Source: Streptomyces sp. AM 4-1-1 (GTDB taxonomy: Bacteria; Actinomycetota; Actinomycetes; Streptomycetales; Streptomycetaceae). Taken from it: a DNA stretch of 64,000 nucleotides. The position numbers were made by a program, and so were the translations under genes. The notes beneath the pieces are model-generated. The model was not told the origin of the DNA. It did no database searches and saw only the letters and a list, made by a program, of their open reading frames with translations. The stretch covers positions 6,944,001-7,008,000 of the forward strand of contig NZ_CP119145.1 in the NCBI RefSeq assembly GCF_029167625.1. Reading direction: 5' to 3'. Positions 61,101 to 64,000 of this stretch are shown here, piece after piece; positions within the stretch are counted from its first letter, which is position 1, and the number at the start of each line of letters is the position of its first letter.

Positions 61101-61279
61101 GTCGGATCGATCTCCCTTGCTCCGGGCCCTTCCGGTGGTGCAGGTGGGCGGCTGAGATATTAGCACGGCCGATCGTATTGATTGTTGGGCGGTGTTGAGA
61201 AATGATGTGAACGACCGTGTCGCCCCCCTCGGTGCGCGACCTCCCGGCTCGAACGCAAGAAGGGACTGCGGCACACGTG

Positions 61280-61993
61280 ATGCCCGACGACAGTGACAGC
61301 GCACGTGCGGAGCGCGTCGATCCGTACTGCCTGGAAGAAGGGGAGGCGGACCGGCTGCTGGCCGGGCACCCCTGGAGGCGGTTCGTGGCGTTCGGGGACA
61401 GCGTGGCGGAGGGCCTCGGCGATCCCGTACCGGGCTACCTCGACCAGCCGTGGGCCGACCGGCTGGCCGCCACCCTCCAGCAGCACGCCTCCGGCATGGC
61501 GTACCGGAACATGGGCCGGCGCAACACCCGCGCGGCCCTCGTCCGGTCGACCCAGCTGGCCAAGGCGCTGGACTTCCGCCCGGACCTCGCCCTGGTCGCG
61601 TGCGGCGGCTACGACACCCTCGTCACCGGCTTCGACCCGGAGCGCGTCGGCGCCGAGCTGCGCGCGATCGTCACCGCGCTCGCGGAGAGCGGCTGCACCG
61701 TCGTCACCGTCAGCATGATCGACGGCTCGCGAGACCCGCGGATGCCCGCCTCCGTGCGGGACCGGTTCGGGCAGCGGCTGCGTGCGTTGTCGGAGGAGAC
61801 GGGAAGGCTCGCCCGCGAACTGGACACCATCCACATCGACCTCTTCGAGCACCCCGTCGCCGGTGAGGGCGGTCTGCTCAGCGCCGACGGCAGGCACGCG
61901 AACCGGCGTGGCCACGCCATCGCGGCCGCAGAGGCGATCCGCGCCATCGGCGCGTACCTGGACCGGACCGGCGTGAGGAATGGTGTGGCATGA
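61280..61993 (+). CDS. SGNH/GDSL hydrolase with altered oxyanion-hole residue
   Basis: The product is 237 residues from ATG 61280 (GTG 61277 and 61217 are alternatives; no start has a strong ribosome binding site). FVAFGDSVAEGLGDP holds the nucleophile Ser in GDS, and SADGRHANRRGHAIAA carries the DxxH-type Asp and His. The block that normally reads GGND reads CGGYDTL, so the oxyanion-hole Asn is replaced by Tyr. Activity may be lowered, or the fold has been reused. It overlaps the O-methyltransferase gene start by ATGA and so belongs to a coupled three-gene unit that looks biosynthetic. Confidence 0.82.
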   Translation: MPDDSDSARAERVDPYCLEEGEADRLLAGHPWRRFVAFGDSVAEGLGDPVPGYLDQPWADRLAATLQQHASGMAYRNMGRRNTRAALVRSTQLAKALDFRPDLALVACGGYDTLVTGFDPERVGAELRAIVTALAESGCTVVTVSMIDGSRDPRMPASVRDRFGQRLRALSEETGRLARELDTIHIDLFEHPVAGEGGLLSADGRHANRRGHAIAAAEAIRAIGAYLDRTGVRNGVA

Positions 61994-63081
61994 CAACAAC
62001 CTTCGACCGGACGGCCGCGCCCTCCGTGCGGGACCGGATCGCCCTCCTCGCCATCCTGACCGGCGGCTGGCCGGCCCAGGCGTGCTACGCCCTGACCAAG
62101 CTGGGGGTACCGGACCTGCTGGCCGAAGGCCCCCGCCCGGCCGATGAGCTCGCCGCGGCGACCGGCGCCGACGTCCGTGCGTTCCGCCGCCTGGTGCGTG
62201 TGCTGACCGCGGTCGGCCTGCTGAGTGAACCCGGGCCCGGGGTCGTCGCGTTGACGCCCACCGGCAGGCTGCTGTGCGGCGACACCGTGCGTTCCAGCCG
62301 TCCTGCCGCGCTGTTGTTCGGTGAAGAGGTGCACCGGTCCTTCGGTGGGATCATGGATTCCCTGCGTACCGGACTTCCCGCCTTCGACGCGCTGTACGGG
62401 CTGCCGTTCTACGACTATCTCGCCGACCGGCCCGAGGTGGCCGCCGAGTTCACCGCCGCGATGGGTACCGCCCCGGTGCCGCCCGCGCTGGACAAGGTGG
62501 ACCTGAGCGGTGCCGCCACGCTGGTGGACGTCGGTGGCGGCGAGGGCAACCTGCTCGCCAAGCTGCTGCCACGCCACCCGGAGATGCGCGGTGTGCTGGC
62601 CGAACTGCCGGAGGCGGTCGGCCCGGCCCGCGAACGGCTGGCCGCGTTGGGCCTCGCCGACCGGATCGATCTGGTGGAGGGCAGCTTCTTCGACCCGCTG
62701 CCCGCGGGCGGCGATGTCTACGTCCTTTCCCGTGTGCTGCACAACTGGGACGACGAGCGGGCCGGGCAGATCCTGCGCCGGGTCCGCGAGGCGATGCCGG
62801 ACCATGGCCGGCTGCTCGTCGTGGAACGTCTGGAGGCTCCGGTGCCCGAGGGCGCCGAGCTGTCCCAGCAGGCGGTCCAGGAACGGCTGATCGATCTGCT
62901 GATGCTGGTGATGCTCCAGGGCTGGGACCGGTCGGAGACCGAGTACCGGGGCCTGCTCGAAGACGCCGGTTTCGATGTCCGCGCCGTGCACAGCCCCAGG
63001 ACGCGCTCCGACCGGGCCGAGCGCGTCATCGAGGCGGTGCCTGCCCGCCCGGCTGCACCGGTCGACGGGGAGACCCGGTGA
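61990..63081 (+). CDS. SAM-dependent O-methyltransferase (plant/polyketide tailoring type)
   Basis: The 363-residue enzyme begins with a winged-helix dimerisation domain (YALTKLGVPDLLAEGPRPADELAAATGADVRAFRRLVRVLTAVGLL), then the Rossmann methyltransferase domain: LVDVGGGEGNLLAKLLPRHP (SAM motif I), and SRVLHNWDDERAGQIL, with the catalytic His in HNWDD. This is the AcetylserotoninMT/DmpM-type family that methylates hydroxyls of natural products. It is coupled to the hydrolase before it (ATGA) and to the TPP-fold gene after it (GTGA), which argues for a common biosynthetic pathway. Confidence 0.92.
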   Translation: MTTTFDRTAAPSVRDRIALLAILTGGWPAQACYALTKLGVPDLLAEGPRPADELAAATGADVRAFRRLVRVLTAVGLLSEPGPGVVALTPTGRLLCGDTVRSSRPAALLFGEEVHRSFGGIMDSLRTGLPAFDALYGLPFYDYLADRPEVAAEFTAAMGTAPVPPALDKVDLSGAATLVDVGGGEGNLLAKLLPRHPEMRGVLAELPEAVGPARERLAALGLADRIDLVEGSFFDPLPAGGDVYVLSRVLHNWDDERAGQILRRVREAMPDHGRLLVVERLEAPVPEGAELSQQAVQERLIDLLMLVMLQGWDRSETEYRGLLEDAGFDVRAVHSPRTRSDRAERVIEAVPARPAAPVDGETR

Positions 63082-64000
63082 CCACGTCGGACACCTCCAC
63101 CACCGTCCCGGCCACGGCTGCGTGGCCGGAGTCCGCCGCCGGGGAGCGGTTGTTGGTGGTCAGTGTCGGTGCGCGTCCCGGGTTCCACGACGCGGTGCGT
63201 ACCGCGTTGGCCGATGCCACCGACGGCCCGGGAGCCCCGGAGACTCCGGTCCATGACGACCGGCCGGACGTCTATCAGGAGACGGTCCGGCGTGCGCACC
63301 GCTTCCTGGCCCGGGCGTTGGTGGACGACGAGGTCACGGTGGTGAGCGCGGACACGCTCGCCGAGGCGGCGGAGGCGGTACGCGGCGTTGCGGCCGGTTC
63401 TCCGGCACTTGCCCTCGCGCTGCTGCTGGTGGACGCGCCGTCCGCCGGGCTGGACACGGACCCGTTCGCGGACACGGTCCAGCCGGCGCTCGCCGGGTTC
63501 TTCGCGGCGCTGCCCCGTGAGGTGATCGCCCACGATTCGGCGTACAGCGTGCATGTGTACGACCGGCTCGGGCGGTCACCGGCCCGGCTCGGACGGCCGT
63601 ACACGCTCAAGCAGGTGCCCGACCGGTCCTGGCTGCTGGCCGCGGATGTCATCTGCGCGTTCACGGACCAGGTGCAGTACCGGCACGTCGCCCAGGTCAT
63701 CCGTGCCGGGTCCGTGCCCCGGCGCGTGCTCGCCCAGTGGCTGCACTCGTTCCTGACCGCGCGCGCCGGCGACACCTGGGGGCTGCACTACTACACCGGC
63801 TCCATCATGACCGGCCTCATCGGTGAGCTGGAGCGGACCGCGGAACGCTCCGGCAACCCGGTGCTGCGGGGCCCATCCGAACACGGCCTGGCCTGTGGGG
63901 CGTTGGCGCGCTGGCAGCTCGACGAGGCGCCGTTCCTCATTGTCGTCACCAACGGCATGGTCGACGAGTTCAAGGGCACGCTGGCCAACTTACGCGAGTC
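63078..64000 (+). CDS. TPP-fold enzyme, sulfopyruvate/phosphonopyruvate decarboxylase-like, with an unfamiliar N-terminal domain (3' partial)
   Basis: Translation starts at GTG 63078 in a GTGA overlap with the methyltransferase. The first about 230 residues (from ERLLVVSVGARPGFHDAVRTAL to VICAFTDQVQYRHVAQVIRAGS) match no family I know. From about residue 235 LHYYTGSIMTGLIGELERTAERSGNPVLRGPSEHGLACGALARWQLDEAPFLIVVTNGMVDEFKGTLANL follows. This resembles the PYR domain of the phosphonopyruvate and sulfopyruvate decarboxylases: the Glu in SEHG would activate TPP, and NGMVDEF replaces the usual NSGLGN. The gene is cut by the window end, so the PP domain is not seen. The domain fusion is the most unusual part of this cluster edge. 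Confidence 0.7.
   Translation, partial: MTTSDTSTTVPATAAWPESAAGERLLVVSVGARPGFHDAVRTALADATDGPGAPETPVHDDRPDVYQETVRRAHRFLARALVDDEVTVVSADTLAEAAEAVRGVAAGSPALALALLLVDAPSAGLDTDPFADTVQPALAGFFAALPREVIAHDSAYSVHVYDRLGRSPARLGRPYTLKQVPDRSWLLAADVICAFTDQVQYRHVAQVIRAGSVPRRVLAQWLHSFLTARAGDTWGLHYYTGSIMTGLIGELERTAERSGNPVLRGPSEHGLACGALARWQLDEAPFLIVVTNGMVDEFKGTLANLRE

Noticed and set aside
1..64000. tRNA, rRNA, CRISPR arrays, intact insertion sequences and replication origins
   Set aside because: None could be recognised on either strand; a covariance-model or repeat search would be needed to exclude small RNAs.

Overview
The window is very GC-rich, with codon third positions almost all G or C, frequent GTG starts, dense translational coupling (ATGA/GTGA overlaps) and many actinomycete families (SNF2/SWIM pair, DUF4235, mycothiol-type TIGR03086 protein, DasR-like operator). 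It is best read as a chromosomal segment of a Streptomyces or close relative. No rRNA, tRNA, CRISPR array or intact insertion sequence was seen.

Layout. 0-7 kb holds scattered single genes: the end of a 3-hydroxyisobutyryl-CoA hydrolase-like gene, small hypotheticals, an SRPBCC protein, a Rossmann reductase, a GH25 muramidase, a YkvA-like membrane protein and a stand-alone MurE paralogue. 7.3-12.9 kb is a two-gene unit: a 1433-residue SNF2 ATPase, in which I read three double-stranded-RNA-binding-like folds before the motor, coupled by ATGA to a SWIM zinc-finger protein. 13.2-32.3 kb is a stress and redox district: SDRs, CDGSH Fe-S protein, HemK2-type methyltransferase, diiron haem-oxygenase-like enzyme, large-subunit catalase, small stress-type proteins (Rho-N, DUF4235), GH15 hydrolase, an enolase-superfamily enzyme coupled to a TPP oxidase-like enzyme, and a 1034-residue FAD/Fe-S oxidoreductase.

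33.4-48 kb is the most coherent accessory block: a GntR/FCD regulator, a D-2-hydroxyacid dehydrogenase, a complete oligopeptide ABC importer (SBP, two ATPases, two permeases), a Gfo/Idh/MocA oxidoreductase, a TldD/TldE peptidase pair, two tandem DUF4438 proteins and a second GntR/FCD regulator. The genes are tightly coupled and two distinctive palindromes recur in their promoter regions. I infer an uptake and breakdown pathway for an unusual peptide or peptide conjugate.

49-58.8 kb contains a cell-wall-anchored choice-of-anchor A protein whose promoter carries a DasR-like site, a tetracycline-resistance-type ribosomal protection GTPase, a TetR regulator divergent from a rhomboid-like membrane protein with a 17-bp palindrome between them, a TIGR03086 protein, a decayed small gene, a quinone oxidoreductase, and a DODA-type dioxygenase divergent from a MarR regulator with four copies of one 16-bp palindrome between them. 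A frameshifted serine-recombinase remnant (about 59 kb) precedes an MFS exporter and a coupled SGNH hydrolase, O-methyltransferase and TPP-fold enzyme that runs off the window; this looks like the edge of a biosynthetic gene cluster.
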